Notes: generated from the sequence alone by a model not told the origin. 64,000 nt of DNA from Cloacibacillus porcorum (GCF_001701045.1 NZ_CP016757.1:3126219-3190218); one strand, 5' to 3'; shown: positions 1 through 8,987, numbered from the stretch's first letter. Numbers and translations are program-made.

Positions 1-841
1 GGATCGCGTATGCCTCATCATCGGGCAGGTCCGCGTTCGTGAACAGGATGACCGTCGCGCCGACTGTAGGAACGTCGTTCTTGAGGAAGTTATAGGCAGA
101 TTTAGGAATCACTGTGGAATATGTGCCCAGTTCGTCGTTGACCTTCTTCTGCGCCGCGGGAGACATGCCGAGAAGGTTCAGCTTAAGGGTCGTTCCAGCG
201 TCGACGACGTGGCTGGAGGGTACCTGAATGACGTTGCTGTAGGCGTCAATCTTGCCGTCTCTCATAAGATCAAGAGCCGCACCCATCGAGCTGTTCTTCG
301 TAAACCCGCCCCACTTGTCGATATCGGCCGGCGTTATACCCTCCGCCGCGATAACATTCTGCCCAACGATATCCATGAAGGAGCCCTTCGTATTGAAATA
401 GACCTTGAGCGGGTACTTTTTGCTCTTCAGATCGGCAAAAGAGTTGGCTCCCGTGTCGGCCTTGATAATAAAGTGCTCCACCGCTCCCTTATAAAGCACG
501 CAGAGGGCGCGGAGATTGTCGATCTTTTTCTTGAAGGGCTGCTTGCCGTCGGCTGCCATTTTGATAAGCTGGGCGTGCGCGATGCCAAGCTGGATCTTTC
601 CGCGCGAAACCAGGGCGAGGTTGGCCGCCTCCTGACCGACTTCGTAAGCCGTGTTCGAGCCGGGATAACTGCGTCTGATGACTTCGCCGACGCCCTCGCC
701 GATCGCCGCCCAGGCGCCGCCGATGGAACCGCCGCATATCGCCAGATCAAGCTTCTGAGCCGCCTGCGCAGGTGCGGATGCGAAGCCCGCCACTGAGAAG
801 ATTACCGCCACTAGTGCCAGTACTGTAAAAAACTTTTTCAT
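1..841 (-). CDS. TAXI-family TRAP transporter solute-binding protein (partial, C-terminus beyond window)
   Basis: Extracytoplasmic binding protein of a tripartite ATP-independent periplasmic transporter, which captures an organic-acid-type substrate for a DctM-like permease. The ATG at 839-841 opens a clear signal peptide (MKKFFTVLALVAVIFSVAGFA, then an Ala-rich cleavage region). The mature part has TAXI-type features: an ICGGSIGGAWAAIGEGV-like start, a central segment on ligand-dependent domain movement (YPLKVYFNTKGSFMD), and a VIQVPSSHV segment. The frame runs off the left edge, so the end is missing and any permease genes lie outside. It lies 80 bp downstream of the Fe-S protein gene on the same strand, so it probably imports the substrate of this operon. 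The substrate is unknown. Confidence 0.85.
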   Translation of the reverse strand, partial: MKKFFTVLALVAVIFSVAGFASAPAQAAQKLDLAICGGSIGGAWAAIGEGVGEVIRRSYPGSNTAYEVGQEAANLALVSRGKIQLGIAHAQLIKMAADGKQPFKKKIDNLRALCVLYKGAVEHFIIKADTGANSFADLKSKKYPLKVYFNTKGSFMDIVGQNVIAAEGITPADIDKWGGFTKNSSMGAALDLMRDGKIDAYSNVIQVPSSHVVDAGTTLKLNLLGMSPAAQKKVNDELGTYSTVIPKSAYNFLKNDVPTVGATVILFTNADLPDDEAYAI

Positions 842-921
842 TAGAAAGTTCCTCCTCTCAAAATGTGAAACATTTTCCGAATAAAATGCCCCGTCTCTCC
901 CGTGGGGCATAAAACCGCCGC

Positions 922-2445
922 TTAATCCTTAAGTTCGGTGAACTCAAATCTTCCCTCTTTGATTACATCCTCCTTCGTGCGCATCGCCTGGACATGTCCC
1001 TTTATCTTTTTATAATTCTCCACCGTCATCGTATATTCGATGGGGGCGAGAACCGCGGGGGAAGCCGTGTAGTTGAATGGGTGCACTATCATCTTTTCAA
1101 CATCGGCAAGGAAGGTGATACCGCCGCCGGGCATCAGGTATGTCGGCGCTCCCGCTATCGTGAGGGTCGCGTCGCCGCGGTGCACGGCCTTTGTGATCTG
1201 TATCGGATCAACCGTAACGCCAGCCCTTGCGCTGCCGCCAACGCCCGCGTAGTACATCGCCGACACACGGCTGTCCTCACAGCAGCCGGCCGCCATTTTA
1301 CGGAAGGCCTCAAGCTCCGCGGGGATCTCCACAGGCACGGGTCTGCCCTCGGCGGAGACTTCAAAGAGGGCGATCTTGCGCCAGGTCGTCTCGGCTACCA
1401 GGATCTTCATGCCTGGCTTGGCGATATTCATGTCTATATCTTTTATAGCCTCGATGGGGTCTTTGATATTCGTTCCGCCCCAGCCGTCTCCGTGTTCAAA
1501 GAAATAGCGCCCGTTGGTCGCCAGCCGTCCGACAGGCGTGACGCCGCTGTAGGGCTTCTGTTCGGCGCCGGCGGGATGCTTAGTGAAAAGGCCGGTGATG
1601 TGGTGATCGAGAATTATCGCCTCATCGATCAGCGGGGCAAGCGAACGGGCGAAAAGACCGCAGCAGGCGCCGCCGCAGCCGACGCGCATCTTATCGTCCA
1701 CAACGCCGTTGATCACCGGATGTTCGCCAACCTGCAGCTCCAAAGTGCAGCCTTTATCTACAGTCAGCGTCACCTTTTCTTTATTCCCCAGCTCGGCCAT
1801 CGTCTTCACGACATACATGCCGTCGGGACCCTTTACCTTATTCACGCCGCCGAGAATAAGGATATGAGAACCGTACTGCTCGGTAGTAACGATGCCGACC
1901 ACGCGGCCATTGCGGCGGACGAGAGCCCCCTCGTCGCCGATATGGGCGTTGGTGTCGATTTTCACCATCATAGAGCTGTAAGAGACCGGGGCCTCTGTAA
2001 CTACGGTGACGACGTCAAAGTCATCACGCTTTTCCGTGACTATATAGGGCGCCGGCTTATAATCAGGATATGCCGCGCCCGCGCCTACCGCGGAGACGAT
2101 CGGTTTCATTATCGCAATCTTCTCAGGCGCTGCCGCTGTATTTATCGGGATCTGCAGCGGCCTTACGAGGACCAGCTCGCCGTTTTCGTTGCGGAACCTT
2201 TTGCACGCTCCCTGTTTTCCCTCAGGAATACGGCATTTGACGCCGCAATTACGGCAAAGCAGCGTGTTCTCGGAGACGGCGTCTTCCGACAACGCGCCGG
2301 GTTTGCAGTATTTGATGCAGGTGACGCAGTGAACACAGTTGTCATTGACGACCGCCTTCTTATCGACTACTTTAATAGCATCCGAAGGGCATACCTGTTC
2401 ACATGCCCCGCATCCCACGCACTTGCCGATTTCAACTTTTATCAT
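922..2445 (-). CDS. Ferredoxin-domain oxidoreductase, 6-hydroxynicotinate reductase-like
   Basis: About 507 aa. The N-terminus carries two 4Fe-4S ferredoxin motifs (CVGCGACEQVCP near residue 8 and CVHCVTCIKYC near 38), then a third Cys cluster (CRNCGVKC, near 65). A further Cys-rich GCGGACCGLFA segment lies mid-protein. The layout resembles proteins annotated as 6-hydroxynicotinate reductase in anaerobic nicotinate degradation; this is recalled, not searched. The role would be a low-potential reduction of a ring or double bond. The ATG at 2443-2445 is preferred because AAGGAG lies 8 bases upstream; a longer TTG-start reading overlaps that site. It follows the methylaspartate ammonia-lyase gene after a hairpin. 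The substrate cannot be read from sequence. Confidence 0.6.
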   Translation of the reverse strand: MIKVEIGKCVGCGACEQVCPSDAIKVVDKKAVVNDNCVHCVTCIKYCKPGALSEDAVSENTLLCRNCGVKCRIPEGKQGACKRFRNENGELVLVRPLQIPINTAAAPEKIAIMKPIVSAVGAGAAYPDYKPAPYIVTEKRDDFDVVTVVTEAPVSYSSMMVKIDTNAHIGDEGALVRRNGRVVGIVTTEQYGSHILILGGVNKVKGPDGMYVVKTMAELGNKEKVTLTVDKGCTLELQVGEHPVINGVVDDKMRVGCGGACCGLFARSLAPLIDEAIILDHHITGLFTKHPAGAEQKPYSGVTPVGRLATNGRYFFEHGDGWGGTNIKDPIEAIKDIDMNIAKPGMKILVAETTWRKIALFEVSAEGRPVPVEIPAELEAFRKMAAGCCEDSRVSAMYYAGVGGSARAGVTVDPIQITKAVHRGDATLTIAGAPTYLMPGGGITFLADVEKMIVHPFNYTASPAVLAPIEYTMTVENYKKIKGHVQAMRTKEDVIKEGRFEFTELKD

Positions 2446-2480
2446 TTCTTCCAACTCCTTTAAAAGGGGTCTTACAAAAA

Positions 2481-2520
2481 CTCCGGCAGTGCTGCATTAC
2501 TGCTATCGGCACTGCCGGAG
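2481..2520 (-). terminator. Intra-operon hairpin with T-run between ammonia-lyase and Fe-S protein genes
   Basis: A perfect 12-bp stem (2481-2492 with 2509-2520) encloses a 16-base loop. Read on the minus strand it is followed by TTTTTG, so it looks like a partial intrinsic terminator or 3'-end stabiliser. It could lower expression of the Fe-S protein and TAXI genes relative to the first four genes. Confidence 0.6.
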
Positions 2521-2539
2521 CGAGGGTAGAGGTGGTACG

Positions 2540-3790
2540 CTAGATCTTGCCTTCCTGTTTGGCTTTGAGTATTGCGAGCAGTCTCTCCTGCTCGTTGCTG
2601 ACGATCATTACGCCTTCGTCGACGCCCATGCCTGGAGTGCCCGCCATGGCGAACGGCTTGGTGGCCACGGCGAGGTTTGCGCAGACGATCGCCGCCTTGT
2701 CCGTCTGGTTGCAGGTGCCGCCCTGATAGGCGAGGACGCCGTGCGCTTTGCAGTAGAGGTCGGCCTCCACGATATTGTTGATTCCGCCGAGGTCGATAGT
2801 CTTGACCTGAACCATATCGGCGCCCTTGGCATCAACCCATTCGACGATCTCTTCATAGGTGTTGGCATATTCGTCAATGATGAGCTTAAGCCTGCATCCG
2901 GCGTCGTCAAGATACTTGCGCAGATATTTCATCGCCTCAAGCTGCTTCTCGTTTGATTTCATATCTACCGGCATCTCGACAAATACTTCATAGGGAGCGC
3001 AGGCGTCGGCGACTTTGATGAGGTATTCGCCGACCTTGTCAAGGTCGTTGTTGAAGGCCTTGCCCATGCAGCCGTAGACGTCGTAACGCATAACTGGCTT
3101 GTAGTCGGGTTCGCCGATCTCAGAGATGCGCTTCGTGACCCACTTGACCCAGTCGAGGAATATCTGTCCGTCGGTTCCAAGCTTCTCTTCGACGTTGTTG
3201 ATCAGTCCGTGGGGCATCATGCCGACCTTCTTAAGGATCATCTTGTCGACGTTGGTGTAGCGTTCGTCGCCGGACTGGGCGTTGATACGGACAGGTGTGA
3301 GATCGACGGGCAGGTTGTATTCGTTGAGGATGACTTCGCACATCGTCAGCTTCTGCTCGTAGGCGACCGCTTCGAGTATCGCCTGCGTTACGCCGTAGCG
3401 GATGGAGGCGGGGAGGCGCTCTCCATCAAATTCGTAACGGTCGAACTTCTCTGCCGTTGATTTGAACTCTTTGATGTCCATGCCCTCAAAGTAAGGTGAG
3501 ACATACTTTTCAATTACCTTTATCAGCGCCGCGGCGGTATTCGGAACCTCTCTGCCGCCGCTGGCCGCGTACTGCGCGACGGCGCAGTCGCCGTATACCA
3601 TGTGGCCGTCTTCAAGGATGAACATTACGGAGACCGCCACGCCGGGCTGTCTGATCGACCTGAATCCGGGAGTTACGGGCGCTCCCTTATATACGAAGCC
3701 GTCTGATTTCGCGCCGCTCTTGATGGCCTCTTTGTCGTCCATATAGAATCCTGTGAGCGCCTCTGAACAAAGTACTTTTTTGACCTTCAT
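2540..3790 (-). CDS. Methylaspartate ammonia-lyase
   Basis: 416 aa, full length for the enolase-superfamily enzyme that removes ammonia from (2S,3S)-3-methylaspartate to give mesaconate. Family signatures are present: LTGFYMDD at the N-terminus, RYGVTQAILEAV, NAQSGDERYTNVDKMI, the MPHGLINNVEEKLG segment with the catalytic His, MRYDVYG and IDEYANT metal-site regions, and the QVKTIDLGGINN segment with the catalytic Lys. The C-terminal GTCNQTDKAA and GMGVDEG segments also fit. A purine-rich Shine-Dalgarno (AAAGGGA) precedes the ATG. Glutamate mutase, the usual partner, is not in the window. Instead the gene sits with an amidohydrolase and an Fe-S hydro-lyase, so methylaspartate may come from a nitrogenous ring compound. 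Confidence 0.88.
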   Translation of the reverse strand: MKVKKVLCSEALTGFYMDDKEAIKSGAKSDGFVYKGAPVTPGFRSIRQPGVAVSVMFILEDGHMVYGDCAVAQYAASGGREVPNTAAALIKVIEKYVSPYFEGMDIKEFKSTAEKFDRYEFDGERLPASIRYGVTQAILEAVAYEQKLTMCEVILNEYNLPVDLTPVRINAQSGDERYTNVDKMILKKVGMMPHGLINNVEEKLGTDGQIFLDWVKWVTKRISEIGEPDYKPVMRYDVYGCMGKAFNNDLDKVGEYLIKVADACAPYEVFVEMPVDMKSNEKQLEAMKYLRKYLDDAGCRLKLIIDEYANTYEEIVEWVDAKGADMVQVKTIDLGGINNIVEADLYCKAHGVLAYQGGTCNQTDKAAIVCANLAVATKPFAMAGTPGMGVDEGVMIVSNEQERLLAILKAKQEGKI

Positions 3791-3823
3791 TTCAAATCAT
3801 TCCCTTTCTTGGTGTCAATAAAA

Positions 3824-5173
3824 TTAACGGATAACTTTTCCATCTTTGGCTACAAGGCTGCCGCCGATGTATACTCTCTCAACATTCTTAAGCTGCGGGT
3901 ATTCGGTCACCACGATGTCGGCCGTGTAACCCTTCTTGAGCTCGCCAAGGTTCGGCGCGAGCAGCGGCAGTATCTCCGCGACACGCGAGGTTCCCTGTCT
4001 CACGGCCTTGGCAAGTCCAACGAGCTTCTTCTCAAGCGCCGCGTGCTGAATGGCTTCGAGCATCGAATCGCTGTGTCCAGCCGCGAAGTCGGTGGAGATA
4101 ATGTCCACGAGATCGTTTTCATAGAAGGCATAGAGGTTGTCGGGTGTCGCGACAAGGTGCTTCGCGCCCCACGGATCATGCACCGCGGCGTCAAGTATGA
4201 CTCCGGGGAACTGTCTGAGATAACGTCCGTTTTCGACGCATTCTTCAGTCGTGAAGAGATAGTTTGAATGGCAGCAGATAAGCGTATTGAGCCCCATCTT
4301 TGCGATCTCGTGGACGATATATTTTGAGGTTGGAGCGTTGTGAATCATCAGGGGGACGTTGTATCTTTTGGCCAGGGCCGCCGCCTCACGGTATCCGTCA
4401 AGGGCCACCTTTACCGAAGCGAGCGTCGTCTTATAGACGATGTCTCTCGTCTCTTCAGGGGTGAGGAAGCTGTCGAGCTTTGCCTCTTTGAGCGCCGCCG
4501 CGACGCGGTCGCGGTCGTAATACGACTCTTCAATATAACGTCCGAGGACGGAGAGCTTCATCGCTCGCGCCTGGAGATAGTCAATGTCCTTTCCCTTGCA
4601 CTCCTTTACCGCGCGCGGGATATAAAGGTAGTCCTGACCGCCGCCGCCGAGCGTGTGTCCGCCGCCGACTTCGCCGATGCAGACGGCGCCGTCTGCAAGC
4701 ATCTTTTCAACGGTCATCTCCTTGTGCTTGGGCTGGAAGCCCTTACCGTCGCAGAGCTCGCCCGCGTGGTAGTTGATCGGGGCGTGGGTCGTCGCCGTCT
4801 TGATGCGGATGGGATGGCATTTCTGGGTCTCTTCGACATCGTCCATCGTCGCGAAGCCGTCAACGTTGAGAACTGTCGTGTGCCCCTGGAGCAGGCTTCT
4901 GTCAAGGTGATCGAGGATAAACTCGCGTCCATAGTTGACGCAGCCGCTGGCAAACATCGTACCGAAGGTTACGCCGTGCTGATGGTGGTTGATCATACCG
5001 GGCATCACGCATTTGCCGCTGCAGTCGACAACCTCTTCCGCGTAGGACTCGATGTTCTCGTCATAATAGAGGTTTACATCTGCGACGAGGCCGTCGACTT
5101 CGATGACGTTCGCCTTTTCCAATACCGTCTTGCCGTCTCCGGTCACGACTGTTCCATTTTTGAATATCTTCAT
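3824..5173 (-). CDS. Amidohydrolase-family metal-dependent hydrolase
   Basis: About 449 aa. Amidohydrolase-superfamily TIM-barrel enzyme. The metal-binding pair after strand 1 is seen as HHQHG (in PGMINHHQHGVTFG), with later His ligands in MIHNAP and ICCHSNY and the Asp in STDFAAGHSD. The C-terminal beta-sandwich returns as KKGYTADIVVTE. It may open a cyclic amide or imide, as enamidase does in nicotinate fermentation; that is inferred from neighbours. The start at 5173 is chosen because AGGAGG lies just upstream, while the longer reading from 5191 covers that site. It lies 33 bp upstream of the ammonia-lyase gene and 29 bp after the hydro-lyase alpha gene, so the genes are co-transcribed. 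Confidence 0.72.
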   Translation of the reverse strand: MKIFKNGTVVTGDGKTVLEKANVIEVDGLVADVNLYYDENIESYAEEVVDCSGKCVMPGMINHHQHGVTFGTMFASGCVNYGREFILDHLDRSLLQGHTTVLNVDGFATMDDVEETQKCHPIRIKTATTHAPINYHAGELCDGKGFQPKHKEMTVEKMLADGAVCIGEVGGGHTLGGGGQDYLYIPRAVKECKGKDIDYLQARAMKLSVLGRYIEESYYDRDRVAAALKEAKLDSFLTPEETRDIVYKTTLASVKVALDGYREAAALAKRYNVPLMIHNAPTSKYIVHEIAKMGLNTLICCHSNYLFTTEECVENGRYLRQFPGVILDAAVHDPWGAKHLVATPDNLYAFYENDLVDIISTDFAAGHSDSMLEAIQHAALEKKLVGLAKAVRQGTSRVAEILPLLAPNLGELKKGYTADIVVTEYPQLKNVERVYIGGSLVAKDGKVIR

Positions 5174-5202
5174 ATTACAGCCTCCTGGCATAAATTAAGT
5201 TT

Positions 5203-6063
5203 TTATCCTTCAAAGAGACACTCGGCGCGGCGCGGATCAAAACAGCAGCCAAGTCTCATTGATACGACCCTTATCCCACTGGCCCTCTGCGGACCGACCT
5301 TCACGAAGGTTCCCAGAACAGTGGTTTTGCCGCCCAGCCCAAGGGCTCCGTAGCCCGATTCGTTGACAGCGTCGGTTATCCTCTTTTCCATCTCCGACTG
5401 TATGCGGAAATCGCCCTTTGCCATCGCCTCCATGCCAAGCGAGGCGGCTTCGTAGTTTGAGCGCCCGATACCAAAGGCCAGCACGCAGGGCAGACAGCCG
5501 AGGAGCTTAGCTCCCTCCGTACCCCAGGCGATCATTTCATTGATCACCGTATCGACTGAATGCTTATGGAATACACGCAGCGTCTTTCCACGAATTTCAG
5601 GACCGCCGCCGTACATCATCACCGTAAGGCGAATATCTTTGCCTGGAACATGTCTCGTCTGAATGGGTGCCATCGCCAGAGCACCGGAATCTTCAGAGAG
5701 GCCTTTGCTCTGGCTGATGCGTTCCGCATCGTCGCCCATAACGGCCATCGGACGGCCGGGGAGCATCCGCAGCCCCTTCGCGACTCCCTCTTCCACCGCT
5801 TTATAAAATCCCGCGGGGACGGCGCACTCTTCTCCTACCTCAAGGAAGAGGTGAGGAATGCCGGTGTCGTCACAAAGGGGGAATACCTTTGATTCCGCGA
5901 TCTCGGCGTTTTCCAGAATATTGTTGAGCACCCACTTAGCGTGCGGGCTATCCTCGTTCTCCGCCGCTCTCCTATAGGCCTCTATCTGGTCGGGACGAAA
6001 AACAGTGCTCGCCTTGACCAGAGTCTCCGCTGTCTTTTCCGTAACTTCTCTGCAATCTATCAT
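5203..6063 (-). CDS. Class I Fe-S hydro-lyase alpha subunit (fumarase/mesaconase type)
   Basis: 286 aa, matching the alpha chain of two-subunit class I fumarate hydratase or tartrate dehydratase. These are 4Fe-4S enzymes that add water to dicarboxylic alkenes. Candidate cluster Cys residues lie in PLCDDTG (about 63), GCLPCVL (about 194) and GCCFDPRR near the C-terminus. Because a methylaspartate ammonia-lyase in the same operon would make mesaconate, mesaconate hydratase (giving citramalate) is the likely activity. Plain fumarase or tartrate dehydratase cannot be excluded. The ATG follows AGAGG and lies 27 bp after the beta-subunit gene. Confidence 0.8.
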   Translation of the reverse strand: MIDCREVTEKTAETLVKASTVFRPDQIEAYRRAAENEDSPHAKWVLNNILENAEIAESKVFPLCDDTGIPHLFLEVGEECAVPAGFYKAVEEGVAKGLRMLPGRPMAVMGDDAERISQSKGLSEDSGALAMAPIQTRHVPGKDIRLTVMMYGGGPEIRGKTLRVFHKHSVDTVINEMIAWGTEGAKLLGCLPCVLAFGIGRSNYEAASLGMEAMAKGDFRIQSEMEKRITDAVNESGYGALGLGGKTTVLGTFVKVGPQRASGIRVVSMRLGCCFDPRRAECLFEG

Positions 6064-6090
6064 CTTGATTACCTCTGCCGGTTGTTATTT

Positions 6091-6594
6091 TTAGTCGTAT
6101 ATCGATTCGCCGTGAGCGATGGCGACGATGGCCGGAAACTTTTCTACCTCGACCTCATGGAGCGCCTCCATCCCCTCTTCCGGGAAGGCGACGACGCGTT
6201 TACTCTTCATCGTGGCGGTCAGCAGCGCCGTATTCGGCGGAGTGACGAGAAAGATGGCGTTATACTTTTTTAGGGCCTCTACGGTCTCTTTTTTAAGACT
6301 GCCCTTACCGATATGCATCTTCACGCCTGCCTCCGAAAGTGCGGGAATGCTTCCCTCTATGTCAAGTTTGTTGCTTGAGGTCGGCCCTATCCCCGCTGGG
6401 CTCACAGCCGTATGAAAGACGGCGGTACCTTTTAGAAAAATGCCCTTCTCCTCGCACGTCCCATCTTCAATACACTTAACAACCTTCGGCAGCACCGCGT
6501 CGCGGCCCGTAAAAATCGGTCCGTAAATTTCGACCATATCGTAAACATGCAGCCCGTTTATCGTTTCGTCGTCGACTGGCATCTTTATCTGCAT
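6091..6594 (-). CDS. Class I Fe-S hydro-lyase beta subunit
   Basis: 167 aa, the usual size of the separate beta subunit (fumarase C-terminal domain) of class I fumarase and tartrate dehydratase. Visible family motifs are the GPIFTGRDAVLPKVV region, the substrate-site-like SPAGIGPTSSNKLD, and HIGKGSLKKE. It is the first gene of the leftward operon, immediately ahead of the alpha subunit, and the two should form one enzyme. AAAGGGA about 11 bases upstream of the ATG supports the start. Substrate choice follows the argument for the alpha subunit: mesaconate is favoured by context. Confidence 0.8.
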   Translation of the reverse strand: MQIKMPVDDETINGLHVYDMVEIYGPIFTGRDAVLPKVVKCIEDGTCEEKGIFLKGTAVFHTAVSPAGIGPTSSNKLDIEGSIPALSEAGVKMHIGKGSLKKETVEALKKYNAIFLVTPPNTALLTATMKSKRVVAFPEEGMEALHEVEVEKFPAIVAIAHGESIYD

Positions 6595-6855
6595 ATCTGC
6601 GCCATCCCTTTCGTTAATTTTACCTATTTTTTATATCCACATTATGGATATAATATCTTCTATGTGGTGAATATATCATACAAAGTTTTAAGACCTATGT
6701 CAATAACGAAAAATTTCTCTATCTGGTTTGAGGAGGCGTTATCTGCTAAAATTCATGAAAATTCATCGAACAGTTGAATATATCTTTAAGAACATGGAGA
6801 AATGTATCATTGCGTGATGCTTAAGCTATAATACATTTCGGCGGAGGTATAAAAA
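6595..6855. promoter_or_regulatory. Divergent promoter region with candidate IclR operator
   Basis: This AT-rich 261-bp gap separates the leftward catabolic operon from the rightward iclR gene. A perfect 9-bp inverted repeat (gaaatgtat at 6799-6807 and atacatttc at 6831-6839) lies just upstream of iclR and encloses a second imperfect palindrome around gtatcattgcgtgatgc. This is a plausible operator for autoregulation and divergent control. No further gene was seen. Confidence 0.45.
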
Positions 6856-7686
6856 ATGAGCGACAAACAATCAGAGACCGGAACACAGGCCATACAGCGG
6901 GCCCTCGCGATATTAAACTGCTTTACAAGAGGAATAGACGACCTGTCACTGACGGAGATATCGAAGCTGGTACAGATCCCCTATTCCACCGCATCCAGGA
7001 TTGCCGGGATATTGGAACAGGAGTCATTCCTGATCCGCGACAAAAACACAAAGCGCTTCAGCCTCGGCAGACGGGTCTACAGCCTCGGCTACTGCGCGAA
7101 ACAGAACGACTTCTTAAGAAAGGTCATCTACCCCTATCTTGTCAGGCTGAGGGACGAATTTGGCGAGACGGCGCTGATTTACATCAGAGAGGGCGATTAC
7201 CGCATCTGTTTCGAAAAGGTGCCGGCCTTCCACAGCTTCAAGTTCTCTCCCACCGTCGGCTCAAAATATGTGCTGTGGGCAGGAGCTGGAGGCAGGGGCT
7301 TTCTTGCGTACGCGATGCCGGAGGAGCAGGATAATTTCCTGAAGGACACCAGAAATCTCACCACCTTCACCACCACCGACAGGTCTAAGATAATGAAAGA
7401 GCTTTATAATCTCTGCGAGAAGGGCTACAGCTACTGTATAAACGAATATCAGGAGGGATTCTCTTCGATCGCGGGTCCGATCGTCGACAGCGGCAATAAT
7501 ATCCTTTGCACGATAGCGGTCACGGGACCGAGCGCCAGATTCACAGACGATATTGTCAAAGGACTAAAGGAACGCATCCCCCAGTACTGCGCGGAGATAT
7601 CATCCACCTTCGGCTGGTATGGCCATAACGGCGAGGATTTCCTCTTTCCCAGCCCGTCGCTCGAACATATCATCAACGGCATGTAG
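6856..7686 (+). CDS. IclR-family transcriptional regulator
   Basis: 276 aa, normal for IclR proteins. The N-terminal winged helix-turn-helix spans about residues 10-75 (IQRALAILNCF, LSLTEISKLVQIPYSTASRI, LEQESFLIRD). The C-terminal effector domain follows (LVRLRDEFGETALIYIREG, FSSIAGPIVDSGNNILCTIAVTGP). GGAGG lies 8 bases before the ATG. Being divergent from the methylaspartate/mesaconate-type operon, it most likely senses that substrate or an intermediate. Whether it represses or activates cannot be told. Confidence 0.88.
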   Translation: MSDKQSETGTQAIQRALAILNCFTRGIDDLSLTEISKLVQIPYSTASRIAGILEQESFLIRDKNTKRFSLGRRVYSLGYCAKQNDFLRKVIYPYLVRLRDEFGETALIYIREGDYRICFEKVPAFHSFKFSPTVGSKYVLWAGAGGRGFLAYAMPEEQDNFLKDTRNLTTFTTTDRSKIMKELYNLCEKGYSYCINEYQEGFSSIAGPIVDSGNNILCTIAVTGPSARFTDDIVKGLKERIPQYCAEISSTFGWYGHNGEDFLFPSPSLEHIINGM

Positions 7687-7845
7687 AACGAACGGCGCCG
7701 CCCTTTCGGCGCTTCACGCGGGAGGGGCAAATAATATTTTTACAGTCGTATTCATTAGATAGGACGACGGACTTAAATTTCGCCGTCTTGAATTCTGACA
7801 GGGGAGACCCACCAAGGATTTTTACGCAAATAACCGACAAAAGCC

Positions 7846-7908
7846 GCGGCCACCCAGAAGAGGCCGGTACAAATACCGTACCGCCTCTGAGAGTGGCCGC
7901 GTTCGTTT
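7846..7908. terminator. Bidirectional terminator between iclR and tautomerase genes
   Basis: A long hairpin has outer arms gcggccac (7846-7853) and gtggccgc (7893-7900) and further pairing inside. On the plus strand it is followed by a T6 run, on the minus strand by ggctttt. It lies between two convergent genes, so it can end transcripts from both sides. The rest of 7687-7927 holds no gene. Confidence 0.7.
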
Positions 7909-7927
7909 TTTAATGTCTTTTTATGAC

Positions 7928-8122
7928 CTATTTCGCGGGAGCGTCGCAGACCAGCGTGCCGGCGATCGCGAAGTTTTCTCCCTTCATCTCGTTGATGATG
8001 ATGCGCACGGCGCTCTGAGGCACATCCATCGTTTCGCTGACGACCTTCGTCATCCCCGTCACCATCGCGCGCTTCTGCTCTACGGTGCGCCCCTCTTTGA
8101 TGTTTACCATAACGATCGGCAT
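7928..8122 (-). CDS. 4-oxalocrotonate tautomerase-family protein
   Basis: 64 aa, the typical length of the small tautomerase subunits that work as hexamers. The initiator Met is followed by Pro, the catalytic N-terminal proline (MPIVMVNIKEGRTVEQKR). A later segment, VPQSAVRIIINEMKGENFAIAG, matches the family's usual C-terminal half. AAGGAGA lies at good distance upstream. It stands alone with a terminator downstream. The substrate is unknown; many such genes are annotated only as tautomerases. Confidence 0.88.
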   Translation of the reverse strand: MPIVMVNIKEGRTVEQKRAMVTGMTKVVSETMDVPQSAVRIIINEMKGENFAIAGTLVCDAPAK

Positions 8123-8207
8123 CTTCGCATCTCCTTATTATGAAATATCGGCGGTTGCGTGTAAAATATAACCCATATTTTAATCGCTCTACGCTTGGGG
8201 TGTCTAT

Positions 8208-8987
8208 ATGGTCGGCGGTATTTATATATTTCTGGGCTTCTGCTTTGGCACGGCGCTCGGTTCTTTCGCAAACGCGGCGGCAATGCGCACAGTGGCGGAG
8301 AAAAAATGGTGGGGACGGGAACGTTCGGTCTGTGACAGCTGCGGGCGGGTGCTCTCTTCCTGCGATCTGATCCCCGTCATCTCCTTCGTCGTCCTTCAGG
8401 GACGGTGCCGCAGCTGCCGCGCGCCGATTCCGCTGCGCCACTTTACGGCGGAACTCTCATGCGGCGCGCTTGCGGCGCTCTTTACCTGGCGTTTCGGACT
8501 GACGCCCGCTCTCGCCTTTGCCGGAGCCTCACTCCCCTTCCTGGCCTTCAATACGCTGACAGATCTCGAAACCGGTTACATTTACGACTCCTGGGCGGTG
8601 GCGATGGCGGTCTGCGGCATGCTGCTGCGCGCGGCACACGGCTGGCCGGGGCTGCTGGACGGCCTCTTTGGCGCGCTCGCGGGCTTCGGGGTGATCGGCG
8701 CGATAATCGTGGCGAGCCGCGGCCGGATGGGGCTCGGAGACGCGGTATTGATGCTGGGCATAGGCGCTTTCATGGGCTTCAAGCTGTCGCTTCTTTCTCT
8801 ATATCTCGGCTTTATGTGCGGCGGCCTCGTGGTGATCCCCCTGCTGCTCGCGAAGATGGTGACGCGCAAGACGGCGGTGCCGCTGGGGCCTTTTCTCTGC
8901 GCGGGAATGGTCCTCTCAATGTTATTTGGGAGTAAAATACTGCCGTATCTGGGGTATATCACACAGTGGCCATGGAATATTTTTTAG
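8208..8987 (+). CDS. Prepilin peptidase (A24 family)
   Basis: 259 aa membrane aspartic protease that cleaves type IV prepilin-like leaders and often N-methylates the new N-terminus. A cytoplasmic zinc-like loop with two CxxC pairs (CDSCG near residue 41 and CRSC near 68) follows the first membrane segment. The two catalytic Asp sites are in FNTLTDLETGYIYD and in RMGLGDAVLM (GxGD). Several hydrophobic segments alternate, as expected. The Shine-Dalgarno is weak (TTGGGGTG), so the start is less certain. No pilin genes are in the window. Confidence 0.88.
   Translation: MVGGIYIFLGFCFGTALGSFANAAAMRTVAEKKWWGRERSVCDSCGRVLSSCDLIPVISFVVLQGRCRSCRAPIPLRHFTAELSCGALAALFTWRFGLTPALAFAGASLPFLAFNTLTDLETGYIYDSWAVAMAVCGMLLRAAHGWPGLLDGLFGALAGFGVIGAIIVASRGRMGLGDAVLMLGIGAFMGFKLSLLSLYLGFMCGGLVVIPLLLAKMVTRKTAVPLGPFLCAGMVLSMLFGSKILPYLGYITQWPWNIF

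Noticed and set aside
994-2463. 489-codon plus-strand frame opposite the Fe-S protein gene
   Set aside because: No family features or ribosome-binding site; the minus-strand frame has ferredoxin motifs and operon context.
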